A stretch of DNA of 64,000 bases, from the NCBI GenBank assembly GCA_003415625.1, contig PYIU01000001.1, forward strand, positions 2,480,001 to 2,544,000. Reading direction: 5' to 3'. Positions 22,432 to 33,978 of the stretch are shown here, one piece after another. This DNA is from Aquanectria penicillioides (taxonomy: Eukaryota; Ascomycota; Sordariomycetes; Hypocreales; Nectriaceae). The notes below the pieces were generated by a model. It saw only the letters and a list, made by a program, of their open reading frames with translations, was not told the DNA's origin and made no database searches. The translations under genes were made by a program, and so were the position numbers. Each line of letters starts with the position of its first letter. The first letter of the stretch is position 1.

Positions 22432-23555
22432 ATGGGCAAGAAGCGGCGCGGCCACCCCGACGTCGAGGAGATCCTCAATCGTCCCTGGTGCTACTACTGT
22501 GCGAAGCTTGCGCCTGCTCTCCCGTCGTGCACCATCTCATGCTGACATTTTGCATCACAGGCGAACGTGATTTCGAAGATTTGAAGCTTCTCATTTCTCA
22601 CCAGAAGGCGAAGCACTTCAAGTGTGACCGATGTGGCCGTCGCTTGAACACTGCCGGAGGTTGGTAGCGCGAAACCCGTTAGTTGACAACGACGACGAAA
22701 CGAGGCTGACAATTTTTTCTTTTGCACTCACTCTCTAGGCCTTTCCGTGCACATGAACCAAGTCCACAAGGAAAACCTTTCCCAAGTTGAAAATGCGCTC
22801 CCGAACCGACAGGGCCTCGAGGTCGAAATCTTCGGCATGGAAGGTATCCCGCAGGAGATCCTCGACCAGCACCGCAACCGCATCATCCAGAACTTCTACC
22901 AGGCCCAGGAGGACCGTCGTATTGCGACCGGAAACCCGCTCCCCGGCCAGGCGATGAAGAACCCGCGCAAGAAGGTCAAGGTTGAGACGGCCGATGAGCT
23001 CAAGAAGCGCCTCGAGGAGTACCGCACCCAGAGGAAGGTGGCTGGAGCGAACGGAAACGCAGACTCTGCCACCCCCACGAGCGCGAACCCAGCATCCTTC
23101 GTGAGTTTTTGGATTAGTTTTACCTCATTCATGGTTTGGTTACTAACGTGCTGCAGAACTCTTTCGAGCAACAGTCCAGCTTCCCCGGCCAGTCGCCCGC
23201 CAGTGCTGCCGCCCCTTACTCATACTCGACCAGCTCGCTGCCTGCGCGACCCTCAGGAAACCTGCCAGCAGCACCCGGCCTTCCCCAGCGCCCGACCCAG
23301 GGTGGCGGTTGGAACGATTCCAATGCCGCGCCCGCCGCTGCCAGTGGTGACGACATCGACCAGCTCATCCGCATGGCCGAGGCCGGCATCAAGCCCCCGC
23401 AGAAGGGCGACGCCGGCGACGACGCAGACAAGAAGGGCAAGAAAGACAGGGAAAAGAAGACGAGGATGGTGTACGACGACGCAGAGACCAGCCCGGAGGA
23501 GCGCATGGCTGCGCTGCCGCGGTACCACTACGTGCCCGAGGTGGCTGTTGCCTAA
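22432..23555 (+). CDS. BuGZ/ZNF207-like zinc-finger protein
   Basis: Four exons: 22432-22498, 22561-22659, 22739-23100 and 23157-23555, introns 62, 79 and 56 nt, 308 aa. Two closely spaced C2H2 fingers occupy the N-terminus: C20-C23-H36-H41 and C44-C47-H60-H65, followed by [16 protein letters not shown] and EIFGMEGIP, the signature arrangement of metazoan ZNF207/BuGZ. The rest is low-complexity (Pro/Ser/Ala-rich) with a Lys/Asp-rich patch. BuGZ binds Bub3 and microtubules at kinetochores and also links to splicing; a fungal role is less studied, so function is inferred. A GLEBS-like Bub3-binding motif is not obvious. All four splice junctions restore the finger residues or keep phase. Confidence 0.87.
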
Positions 23556-24027
23556 AGAAGACCAAACGAACAGGAAAAGACCAGCAATGCCAATGGCAAT
23601 GGGAGACGCTTCTACGGGATTCAAGAGACAAAGTCGACACACACACACACATTCGCACACAAACTGTTTCTAGGGTGTATCGTTTGCTGGGAAGGACCTT
23701 GTGTTTTGCATGGTTGGCGTCTAGGGAGTGTAAATTATAGGGATCTAAATGTGATGTTGTTCGATCACCAACTAGGCCAAGTAATCAATCAATGCTCAAG
23801 TGAAATTTGTATGTGCCGTGGGTGTCATTGATTCGATTAGGTGTCCCAATGGGAAATATTGAGCTCGAGGTATTGAATTCACACAAACAACGCCATTCTG
23901 AGATCTCCTGTAGCCATGCCAATGGTATTTCATGTAGTGTTGACCTGATCATCAGTCAATGATTAGACTTACTACTGGACTGTAAGTTGACAGCATTGTA
24001 TATATGCATATATACATCATCGTTGAT
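23556..24027. other. Intergenic, convergent 3' regions
   Basis: The stretch between the convergent BuGZ-like gene and the decaying kinase locus. It contains a short (AC)n tract at 23638-23652 and nothing else recognisable. Confidence 0.5.
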
Positions 24028-24645
24028 TCAGCCAAGGGATCCTTGGCCATTAAAGACGCGATTTCCAATACATCCATGACAGCGGGTCGCATAGTTCAAT
24101 CTGCTCCTCGGGGGATCTTGAGGTCCCTGGGACACCTCGTGGGACGTCATCCAGCTCATCCCCATGTTCGTTTCCTCCTCGAACTTGCTCGGCGCGGTTG
24201 ATGTGCAAGGGCAGCTGGGGACAGCATCATCCTCGACTGATCCCCGCCGCGGTCGGTTCAGAGACAGACGTGGAGAGCGTGACGGGTCTGTGAATGATGC
24301 TTCAGTGGCGAACTTAGGCTCGGCTCTCTTGCCCACGGCGGCCTCCTGGCGACCATACCGTGTCTCTGCCTGGCGTGAATAGTGATGTTGGTCATCGCCT
24401 GTTTGCATCACGTTGTCGAAATTGAGGTTTTCGGCTTCTGCTTCGCTCTCCGCAGCAGCCACGGGTTCTTCAGGTAAGCCATCCGTTAATTGCGACCCGG
24501 GCACTTGGCCCACGCTTTCTACCGGAGTCACGGAGAACTTGAGACATTCAATGATTTGTGCGTTTTTCGGCCCCAGATTCAGCGAGCTGTGTAGCGGCGG
24601 CGGCACTGCTTCTAGATCTATGTCGTCCATGAGCGAAGTCTCCGT
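24028..24645 (-). other. 200-codon open frame continuing the kinase frame after its TGA
   Basis: After the TGA that ends the kinase frame (24648-24646), the same frame stays open for about 205 codons to 24028. It includes an ATG at 24630 and encodes a Ser/Glu/Pro-rich, probably disordered stretch. It could be a lost C-terminal extension (for instance CGA mutated to TGA), or a separate small gene starting at 24630. No motif is recognised. Confidence 0.35.
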
Positions 24646-26849
24646 TCATGTAATATCATGGTATGGGGAGTTGTCGCTGTTCGGCCTTGGAACCATCCAC
24701 GCTAGGTACGACCCCTTCGCTCCCGCCGTGCGTAAATCCCCAAGGGATGCTGTCTGCGGCGGGTATTGCACCCAAGCACCTATGTAGTTTGTCTTGTTGG
24801 CCTCGCTGTCTGCTGCTTCTGAAAATGGTGCTTCGGCCCTGAAGAACTTCTCGAGCGATTCGACAATGTGGAATAACTCTGCGCAAATTCGGTCAATCGA
24901 CCACCGTTGCTTCGAATCGACGATGAGCATTTTCGACTTGATGAGAATGAGTATCGGAGTTGCAAACGGCGAATTGATTTGAATCAATCTATCTATCCAC
25001 TAAAGGCCAGTTAGCGGTTCGCTCTTCAGCATGAGACTCGAACCTTTCCATCCATTTACTCACCTTTGAAACAACTGGCTTGACCTGCGCGTACTTGGTC
25101 CCATTCTTGTCCGTAATTATGTTGAAGTACTTGTCCTCTGTAAAGCTGGCGATGCCGGATTTGTCCTCATCGCCTCGCTCGAATTCAAAATCGGTAATGC
25201 TCTGGGATCCTTCCAGGTACCAGATGCAAAACTCTAGGTAGACGCATCCAAGCGACCATATGTCGTACTTTTGGGAAATAGGTTCTGCAAGGTCCATCTC
25301 AGGGGGTCGATAACACCAGGTGTAACCATCTATACGAGAGTGTGGTACGACTGATCTTGTAACGCGGGAGTGATATCTTGTGAGTCCCAGGTCAGACACG
25401 ACGAGAAGATTGTTGTCATGTTCATGTCTGGAGAACCACAGGATGTTGTTTGGCTTGATGTCGCCATGTCGACCCCACTCTTGCTCTTTGTCATCTTTGG
25501 ACTTGGCCTTCCTTCTGTGGTCCTTTTGCCATGTCGAAAGCCCGTGAATCCGTCTTATGGCATTAGCAATGCCCAAGCATTGTCGAGCCGCCCAATACGC
25601 GCACTGAGGTGTCCCATCCGCCTTAGTTTGGTCCCAGAAGTCCTGCAAGTTTCCGTCTGCCCATTCAAAGAGGAGATAGTACTTGTCACCGTGTCGAAAT
25701 GTAAGAAGAAGCTTGACAAGATGTTTTTCCTTTTGTATATGTGCACAGGTCTTTTCCAAAGCTCTGAGCTCCTTCCGATATGTGTCCGGGTCGTATGAGT
25801 CGAGTTGTTTTAGTGCAAAATATTGGCGTATATCAGATGGCTTCTAAATTCAGTAAAGGCAGTAATAGTATCAGTGTGCTCTGAAACACTCACCTGAGAA
25901 GATTTGAAGTTGTGATGGCTTGGGTGTATCTCAACTTGGTGGATTATTCCGCTTCCTCCGTTTGTCTTATGGGCGTAGTGCCTCCAGGGAAGTCTGGTAT
26001 CGCGGTCGAGGGTGTAGTAACACAGCCTCCCTTCTTGTATATCGAAGAATGGGACAAAGAATACTCTCTGATAGATATAAAACAGATCAATCTCCGTCCT
26101 GTCCCATTTTTTGAAAAGGCTGGTGTTCTCGCCCTTGTTGCGAGTCTGAAATTTGTTTAGGTTGCCCTTCGAGCGATGAATTGGTAAATCACCGTCATAG
26201 ATATTTTCATCCACGAATCCGTTAATGTAGTCAACTTTTTCATCAGGATTAGAATTCCTAGAATGCGCCGCCGACTCCCCTTGCCTTCAGATCCTACAAT
26301 CTGCATAATCTTTTGACGCAGGTCTTCATCCTTGGCATGTAAGAATTTTTCTTTCATTAGTGCTTTTATGGACCCAAGACAAAGAATAGACTCGAACGCA
26401 TCAATTGCTAGATATTGACAGTCATCCATGGAACTCCAGTCCAGGCTGGCTTCAATTTTCTGCCGGATCGACATCTCCACATCGATGTTGGGATCTTGCC
26501 CTAATTTGAAAAACTGGCGAAGTTCCTGGGCATCTTTAATGTTGTCGAGTGAGCCAACTGGGCCACACTCTTGATTGGGGAAGTTGATAGATGGTGCAGG
26601 AGCAGCACTAAGTCCCAAGTCATACACCGAAATGACTGTGTCACTCTCAACAGTATCAGAATATGCAGCCCGTTTTCGTTTCCCACTCCCAAGTCTCTTT
26701 CTTCCGGATCCTTGGCCTATAACATCCGGTCCACCTCGAAAGGTAGTATCTCTCCATCCCGTAGGAACTGTTAGATGGACAAAACCTGTTGGGTTTGTCC
26801 TTGACTTTTGGGGATTTGGGATTGTTGGGTGGTGCCGTTCTGAATCCAT
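24646..26849 (-). pseudogene. Kinase-like gene, interrupted by a frameshift
   Basis: Reconstructed exons: 26849-25894, 25843-25064 and 24999-24646 (introns 50 and 64 nt, both phase 0). A basic N-terminal region (GRKRLGSGKRKR) and a helical domain are followed by a protein kinase domain: beta-3 lysine in YFALKQLD, alpha-C glutamate in YRKELRAL, catalytic loop RHGDIKPNNIL, DLG in place of DFG, and PPE in place of APE, then KYDIWSLGCVYLEF. Near 26236-26240 the frame shifts: the N-terminal frame ends in ILGILILMKK, and the next segment (VDYINGFVDENIYD) is only readable one base over, exactly at an A5 run. One missing A explains it. Either a true inactivating mutation or a homopolymer sequencing error. 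The neighbouring kinase at 31.2-33.3 kb is a relative. Confidence 0.75.
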
Positions 26850-28500
26850 GTTGCCTATCCGGGAGAGAAGTAAGGATTAAAATGGAAAATAGAAAGCTAA
26901 ACTTATCAATGCTCAATCATTGTATTGTGAAAGTATTCAAAGAGAAGAACTCATAGAGTCAATCTGTTCTAATATTGTAAAGCAGGTGTTGAATCGATCG
27001 AAACAAGGCTGTTAACATGGCTGATGATTCAATGGAGAACCCCCCTGCGAAACTCAACCAGGTAACAACCTGGGATTGGCCATGTTTCAGCTGAGCGAAT
27101 TATGACGGCCCCCAGCTCAGCCTGATTTCAAAGAAAGAAGAGGTGGTGAAATGGAAGCCAATGACAAATCGACGCAGACGGTGAGGCTGTAGGACGCCTG
27201 TTGGATAGCGGATTCATCACAGAGGCCAAGAAGTGCACCCACCCAGTTCCCCCAGCATTGAAATTCCAAAATTTCGAACGAACTTCCCCGCAGTAATGGC
27301 CAACTGGAGTCATTCTTGGGCTTCTTAACCCCGGCTTTGCCCCTTGGAGTGTGAGCCGTTGTTGATACAGATTCCGAGGCGAAAGTGCTGGGTGGTCTTC
27401 CGGGATCAAGTGCCGTGCGGAAACTTTCCTTCTGTGCCTTTCCCACTTGCCCTTTCGCACATCGAAGGCTGTGGTGGATGTATGGGTGGAACAGAATGCA
27501 GCCTCGAACTCGAAGTCGGCGGGTCGTTCAGTGGCACGTTTCTGTAGCCGCCCACATTGTCACAACCCTGCATTTTTCTCTTTCCGAGTTTCAAGTCTTT
27601 CCAAACATTCCAAGATGCCTCAGAGGTTGATCTCAGTAGGGAGGAGGGGGGGGGGCGCTAGGAAAAGAACGCATTATTATTATGAGCTGGCCCTTTTCAG
27701 GTGGCCTCAAAGCTGTGTACGTGACGATCGCCACCCAAGTCAGTCTTCCAGAAACCATCATTATGGCGAAGACACCGCATTTACGCCAAGCTCAGCGAAA
27801 GACGCAGTCTCTCCGAAAAGTCTCGCGAGGTCCAAATTGCAATTCCCCAATGTAGTTTGAGTACGTTGTTTGTCTCACTCGTGAGGAGTCAGCATAACTG
27901 CCGCATGACACAAGAGGAAAGGCTACTTTAACATGACAGCGGCTGACGAAAATGTAAACATAACTAGGTGTCAGGTGCTATGATGCCTTGAGTAGGTAGG
28001 AGATGATGTGCATGTACGTTTGCGTCTTGTTCTTTCGTCCCCCCTATCTTATTGAGTCGGCGCAGCGGTGGCGCATGTGGCCCAGGCCTCCTAGCTACAT
28101 ATGACAGCATATCCGAGAACCTGATCTGTGACTTTTTCCATTTTATTCCGTCTAGCTCAGCCACCACCAGAAGCCGAGCGCAGGTGCATTGGGTGGCCAT
28201 TGTTGTAGTGATTAATCCAAGACTGGATGCCGTCCTCGCCGCAAGAGTGCATTATCTGTGTCATCCAGCCATTCCTCCAATTCCGCCACCTCCTATCAGC
28301 CCCCTATCCCGCGTCTAGCCTTCAGTTGCATGGCCGCTTGATGGTCGACCCACGTCGGTTGACTTCTCGGCGAGGCTTTGGACAAAAGAAACATTAAGTC
28401 CCAATTTCAGTACTTAAGGATGGCACCACTTGAAAATTGAATGAAGTAGAATCCAACGCTCTTTGAATTACAACTCGCCCAACTTTTCAAATCCAGCGCG
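26850..28500. other. 1.65 kb without a supported gene
   Basis: Only short, motif-free frames occur on both strands. A G-rich run lies at about 27638-27656. The region separates the divergently oriented kinase locus (minus) and small gene (plus) and could hold both promoters. Confidence 0.5.
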
Positions 28501-28896
28501 ATGGCACAATCAAAGCTCAAGTTTTTGAGGCAAGATTCAGATGTCGTCGTCCTAACTGAGCATCCTGACCACATACATCCAAGCGACCTGTCAAAGAATT
28601 TGTCTGAGCTGTTCGATGAAAATGACTTTACTATCTCGTTGAGAAGAAATATATACGTTATATATGTCCATACCAAAGCCGCTGGTAATTGCTTTGTGAG
28701 TAAGACGGCCACACGTCAAGGAGAACGGGAGTCTAATGAACGGTGCCAGGACTCTGCTGCAGAAGTCCCAATTCACATGTCAGAGAATGAGTTATCAAGG
28801 GCACCGCAAGGGTGCAGATATGGCCAAAAGCTCGTGGATCTAAAATTAGCTGAGCAAGTGTTGAAGGAAGCGAGAATACCCAGATCAAGAATTTAG
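28501..28896 (+). CDS. Small hypothetical protein, optional in-phase intron
   Basis: Starts MAQSKLKFLRQD. A textbook donor (GTGAGTAAG) at 28696 and acceptor (GTGCCAG) at 28748-28749 define a 54-nt intron, which is a multiple of three and free of stops. The product is 113 aa if spliced (28501-28695, 28750-28896) and 131 aa if retained. No domain, signal peptide or membrane segment is recognised; the middle (FTISLRRNIYVIYVH) is beta-like. It ends 52 bp from the stop of the HET gene on the other strand. The good splice site favours a real gene, but it could be a relic. Confidence 0.4.
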   Translation: MAQSKLKFLRQDSDVVVLTEHPDHIHPSDLSKNLSELFDENDFTISLRRNIYVIYVHTKAAGNCFVSKTATRQGERESNERCQDSAAEVPIHMSENELSRAPQGCRYGQKLVDLKLAEQVLKEARIPRSRI

Positions 28897-28948
28897 GAAG
28901 CAGCACAGAAGCAGCTGTTGTAATACATATTTTATTAGCCAAAATGGC

Positions 28949-30983
28949 TCACATGATTTCAACCCAATGTCCCTCACTGTCCACATGATTGGATCTCAAG
29001 GCCGCGACTCCCACCCTCTCGTAAGTGCTTCCATTAGATGCACTCTTGACCTGGCGAACCACAATGACGTAAAGCCTGGGAGCCTCCGAGTTGGCTTCGT
29101 CCTTGTCTCGTCCAATCACCACGCACCGGAGCTCATCGACTTTATACTCCTCTTCAACATCAAATACCACATGAACTAGCATCTCTAGGTGGTTCATGGT
29201 CAACTTCCGAGCCATTCCATGCAGAATTGCCGCGTCTCGATTGCTCGGCACCACAGGCGCGCTCGCAGGGTCAGCAGTCGACGTTCGAGAAAATGGGCTC
29301 CGGAATTCTTGGCTAGCCCAGTCCACCATTTCGAATTGCAGGTCCATGTATTTGATTGGGCCGTACTTGGAGAACCACGACCAGCTCGGCACGGAGCGGC
29401 CTGTCGGCTGGGCAATGTGCGTCATGCCCTTGTTCTCTTTGCTCTTCCAGAGCAGTCCGCGTGCGAAATATGCGCCGAAAAAGCCATATGCGGCTCTTGT
29501 TCTAAAGGCCTTGGACAATCGAGTCTGAAGACCCAAGATGGCAACAGACCGGTCAGAAGCTCTTGTGAAACCGAGTCTAGAGTAGCGCTCGTAAAGATCC
29601 TGGATGAGAACCTGTCCCCCACCCCGGTAGTACTCCAATCCGGATTTCGGAAACTTGGCATCTCCGAGGAAAGCAGCCTTGGAACTGGATTTATTGCATC
29701 AGTATTTGAGGCCATTTTTTCTCAAGAAATATACCTACTTCTTCAAACGAGCCAGTGTTTCGCAGTGCACGCCAGCGCCGCACTCCCAGTATACTTGTGT
29801 GGAGGTATAATAAATAGAGCGGCGAGACAAGGCTCTTTCCTGCAACACCCATCCACGTTGATTAAGCGCGCTTTGTTCAACATCCAAATAGAAGTTATCA
29901 ATCACGGGACATATGTAGAGCTTTTGTGTGCTTGATGTCAGTAGCTCTACACAGTGCCGGGGCTTGCGATCTTTCAGGAAGCCCATGAGCGAGGAAGTGG
30001 CTGAACTGGCGCCGAGAGTGCAGTATGCGTTGCTGAACACCAGTTCCATCTTTCTTGACTCATTGTCCCAGTCTTCCTTGTCATCCTGGATGATGCAGAG
30101 TGAATCGATCCAGATATACTTGATACCTAGGCCTCCGGTAACCGTAATGGCATCATGGAATGTGCGTGGAAGGCGATTCCGTTCGATAGAAGCTTTCAGC
30201 TGCTTGATGTTTCCTTTGTAGGTGCAGAATTTCTCGTTCTCTTGTAATGGACCCCAGCAGTGGCTCAGAGCAACATATTGAGAAGGCTTTATTGAGGCGG
30301 AGTCCACCAGGCGCACAGGATCTCCCACCTCGATAAGCCGTGTAGGCATGATCAAGGCTTCTGCCTCATCATCTGTTCGACGGCACATGTCATGGGTTGA
30401 GTCACAGGTTCGAATCCACTCCTGTAGGAGGGCAAACTGTTCCGTACTGGCCGTTTCAAACAATATTGGGCAGCCTAGCTGCGCTCCATCTGGAATAGTC
30501 GGGCCTGTTCAAATATCAGTTGTCGGAACTGGCAATGAAGTCAATTCAAAGAATGGCTAACTCACCTGGTTCAGCATAAATCGAGAGGAGATCTGCCCCA
30601 TCTTTGATGCCAACAACGTTCCCGGTTTGGCGCAATGTAACTGTCCTCTCCGATTTTATGTTCGCCTGATCTAAAGCATGAAACAGTAGCTCACACAAGT
30701 CGCACTTCTCTGCTCTTTTTTGAAGCATAGAAACATTGCATTCAGATTCGAAGAGTTTGGCCGAGGATATAGACCTACAATCATAACATAACCGCGGCAC
30801 CCTCTTGGTATCCTTCCTCTGAATACTGGGCCATTTCCATTTCCCCAAACCTGGGAAACGTCTTCGCTCCTGGGGAATTTGTTGCTTTGGTGTGGCTTTA
30901 TTCCAGTCTACCGACTTGAATAAGCGTGTGGCAAACGTGTTATCAGGCGTCGATTCCCAAACATCGTTCAGTTGGTTTGATTG
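28949..30983 (-). CDS. HET-domain protein (5' end unresolved)
   Basis: Coding exons 30983-30566, 30504-29739 and 29684-28949 (introns 61 and 54 nt) encode 639 residues with all phases consistent. The N-terminal RLCYDCRSI and CDLCELLFHAL lead-in is typical of HET proteins, followed by the HET domain: YVALSHCWG, RTFHDAITVTGGLGIKYIWI, DSLCIIQDDKEDW, FSNAYCTLGASSA and QRGWVLQERALS. HET domains mediate heterokaryon incompatibility and regulated cell death in filamentous ascomycetes. No ATG lies in frame upstream of the conserved N-terminus; the frame is closed by a TAG just before 30983, at a plausible acceptor. So the first exon is missing, lost, or shared with the kinase gene upstream (see findings). 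The body has no lesion. Confidence 0.8.
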
Positions 30984-31239
30984 CTACTAGATATTAAATG
31001 TTTTGGGTATTCCGATATTGGCTCAGGGAAACTTACAGACTGTCTACTGTTAATGTACGATGCGAAAGAAAGAGAATTAGTTTTGAGAACCTACCATCTA
31101 GCTGCTTGTTAGTGATGGAACGGACCGAGTCTAATGTGGAGTATGGTTCACTAACGTTCTGCGTTGAAATGAATCGTTCAGCACGGTGTATCTTCAGCTA
31201 GGTATTGATTGACAAGTGGGACACTGACATACTTTAAAG
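30984..31239. other. Junction between kinase-like and HET genes
   Basis: This 256-bp gap between two same-strand genes contains strong splice signals rather than a visible promoter: a GTAAGT donor just before it (31293), another at 31036-31031, and acceptors at 31233-31232, 31092-31091 and 30985-30984. A short exon 31090-31037 would join the kinase and HET frames in phase. Confidence 0.45.
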
Positions 31240-33291
31240 TTATTTAGTTAATATATGAGATCCAAGTATTCCTATGCCGTGTATCTTACTTACTTCATGA
31301 TGCTCACTCAGTCCTGTCAATTGCGTGTGTTGTGAGTTGGTGGGGAATTCCCCAGTTGGCGCGCGACGCACAATTTGAGGGATGACTGGCAGCCCACTCC
31401 CCTGGTCTGAGTTTTTCTCCGTAGGGTGTTTTGGTAATGGGTCGGATGCCTTTGAATGTTCCGGTGCTGCTAATTTTCCATTCATCTCGTATACGATTCC
31501 TGTCTTTGGGTCATCCGGCAAGTTGAAAGCAAATCGAGCCAGGGCCAGGTACTTAGGGCTGTGGTGGCATTTGCCTTGGATCTCCTTCATGGTCGTATGA
31601 ACCTTTGCGGCAATCTCTCGGTGCTCGGGAAAACTTTCGAATGTCTCGGCCACAGAAATGATTAAAAGCCTAGTTTTGACAAGTTCCAACATGTCCCAGT
31701 ATGCTGTGTCGACCTGTAGGGCCTCCATCATGGCATTTATGCATTGATTCACATCAGGGTGGACAACGTAGAGCTTGTCTTGGCCACCCGACCTCTTCCA
31801 AAAATGCTCTGTATTTTTCCTCAATGAAATCACGGCGTCGTATCCATGGACAAGCCATATGAGGAACTCAAGCATAACACAGCCCATGGACCAGACATCG
31901 TACGCCCGTGATCGAGGGTTTTTAGTATCACGGTCTCGATCCATCTCCGGTGGCTCATACCGTTTGGTGCCAGATGGAGTGAATGTCTGAACTTGCCTGA
32001 TGTTTGTATGCTCATCAGTTGCGTGGAACGCAGCTAGACCCAGGTCGGCAATCTTCAAAGTGCCTTTGTTGTTCTCATCTTTGAACCAGAGAATGTTCTC
32101 AGGCTTCAAGTCGCCGTGCCTGCAGTTGGCCTTGTGGAGAACTTCAAGTGCGGAAAATAGTCCGGCGAATTGGTCAATTGCCCATCGCACGCTGTCGATG
32201 TCACGGGAGTCGTCATGGAAATTTTCCCAATACTTCCCCAAATGCCCACCTTCTGCCCATGGGAAAATGAGGCACTGGTCATTTGACTGCTCATAGGCTG
32301 CGATGGGCTTGATCAGATTTTCAGAGTTGTACTCCCGAATCTTGAGCAGGTTTTCAGCCTCCTTGTTATAGAATAATTTAGCTAGCGCCTCTCCTTCTTT
32401 AACTTTTTTTATCGCAATCGAAATACGATCTTTGTCGCAATCCTGGATCATATAAGTGAAATTACAAGGCAGAAATCCATAGCCCCTCACCTCATTCCAG
32501 TTTGGCATGTGTGCCGAATGAATCTCTCTCTTCAAGACTTCGCCAAAGAATCCACTACTAGAGGGCGTCACCTCGTCCGATTCAATTTTCAGAAGCGGTA
32601 AGGTTTGATTCTTGTGAAGACGGAAACGAAACTTATCCCCGGAGAACACAGGTGCCGTCAGTTGCAATTGATAGGCTTCAAACAGAACCCGCTCGTTGTT
32701 ATACCAGCCTTTGGGGAATTCAAATCCTTGATCACCATTCAAGTCTTGAGCAAACCCACCGCCATTGGGGTCATAGTTGTCTTGTCGAAGAGCGATTGGC
32801 AGTGATTTGTCGGTGATGTTTCTCTGATAAAACCATTTCAGCGTTGAGATATGCTCGGTTTTCTCGTTTGACATCAAGATTAGAATAAGAAAGATGCGTC
32901 GAGCGTCGCTCAGTACAAATTTTATCAGCTCCTCCTTCGAAACTCGCTTGCATTTAACACCAGCGTCGTTGAGAGCGACAGTTACGGTTTCCTCTGTAAC
33001 AATTGTATACAGTTCGTTGCAAGGAAGGAAAAGTTGATCTTCATTATTCCTAACCAATTTTCTGGTGACAATACTCTGTTGCTCACTAATCTTTCGGTAC
33101 CTTTTTTTCTGTTTCAAAACATGATTTCTCAGGAAGGGACGTTTGGTTGCTGGCTCACCCAAGCTTGAGTTGTTTTCGCATTCGGCAGCGGCAAGCAGAG
33201 ACCCGTATTGGTTGAGGTTGAACAAGGGTCTCTAAGGGAATAGTTCATGCAAAAATGGAGAGAAATTGGGTGATTGGCGCCTAGAAAGCAT
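31240..33291 (-). pseudogene. Kinase-like gene with an in-frame TAG near the N-terminus
   Basis: From an ATG at 33291 the frame reads 19 codons (MLSRRQSPNF...HELFP), meets TAG at 33234-33232, then stays open to 31240 (RPLFNLNQYGSLL onward, about 660 codons). A CAG-to-TAG change would explain it. Kinase features: a helical N-terminal domain with DARRIFLILILM (same as in the kinase at 24.6-26.8 kb), lysine in ISIAIKKV, CRHGDLKPENILWF, DLG, PPE and YDVWSMGCVMLEF. Long open frame and intact motifs suggest it may still be made from a different first exon; no in-frame ATG occurs before the kinase domain until the ILILM methionine. Near the 3' end a GTAAGT donor (31293) could splice to a short C-terminal exon ending at 31178, or to the HET gene. 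Confidence 0.7.
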
Positions 33292-33978
33292 GCACTCCTC
33301 AATCATAGGAACAAAGTTACGACTAGGCATTTTTGAAATCGGCCTTACAACTGCAGGTTAAATAGGTATTTCCAGGTCAACAGGGTTCCGGCCTCAGGCC
33401 TCTACAATAATCGGTATAGTATCAGAAAAAGGAATAACAGAGCCTTGTGACAACAATTGCGTAGCTGCATGCTTGTCTCAGCTCATCCAGGTTATCAAAT
33501 GCCGCATACTTGGTCATCGTAGAGGGGTAAAGAGGTCAATACCTGTTAGGAATTGCTCTCAACTCAGCCGAGTTTCCCTTGATCAGGCTCGGGAAAAAGT
33601 CAAGCTCTAGAGTTAGCGTAGGATCCGGTGACAAGCTGTAGGTTGGAGGATACCCAATCAAGCGCGTCATGTGAGGAATATAGGAGGAATGCATCAGGCA
33701 AAAGGAAATGCAGGCAAATCCACCGCGAGAGCCTTGTTTGCCTAAAAAGGCCTGGGCTCAGATGAGGGGTCTTCCACGGATTTGGCGGAGGGGCGGTGTA
33801 GCACTAGTGATGGTTGGAAACTGTGTTTATCGTGCCTAGAGGCCGTGTGATGGTATATAATGGCTGAGGGGCTGTGGTGAAGCGATGTGGGAAGCTCGTA
33901 CGGCTATCAACTCCATTCAGCTGGGGATTGCGTGCAAACTCATGACATGTGTTGAACTACATGCATGGACTTTGATAA
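33292..33978. other. Intergenic, no gene seen
   Basis: No frame, repeat or RNA gene is recognised. It lies upstream of the kinase-like gene (minus) and of the broken DUF6594-type gene (plus). Confidence 0.5.

Noticed and set aside
30395..30425. Box-B-like word GGTTCGAATCC
   Set aside because: It lies inside the HET coding sequence, reading in frame on the other strand, and has no box A partner.
31178..31231. Short 3' exon for the kinase-like gene (17 codons after a 62-nt intron)
   Set aside because: Splice borders are good, but it competes with the unspliced stop at 31240 and with the fusion model; not enough to choose, so mentioned only in the gene entry.
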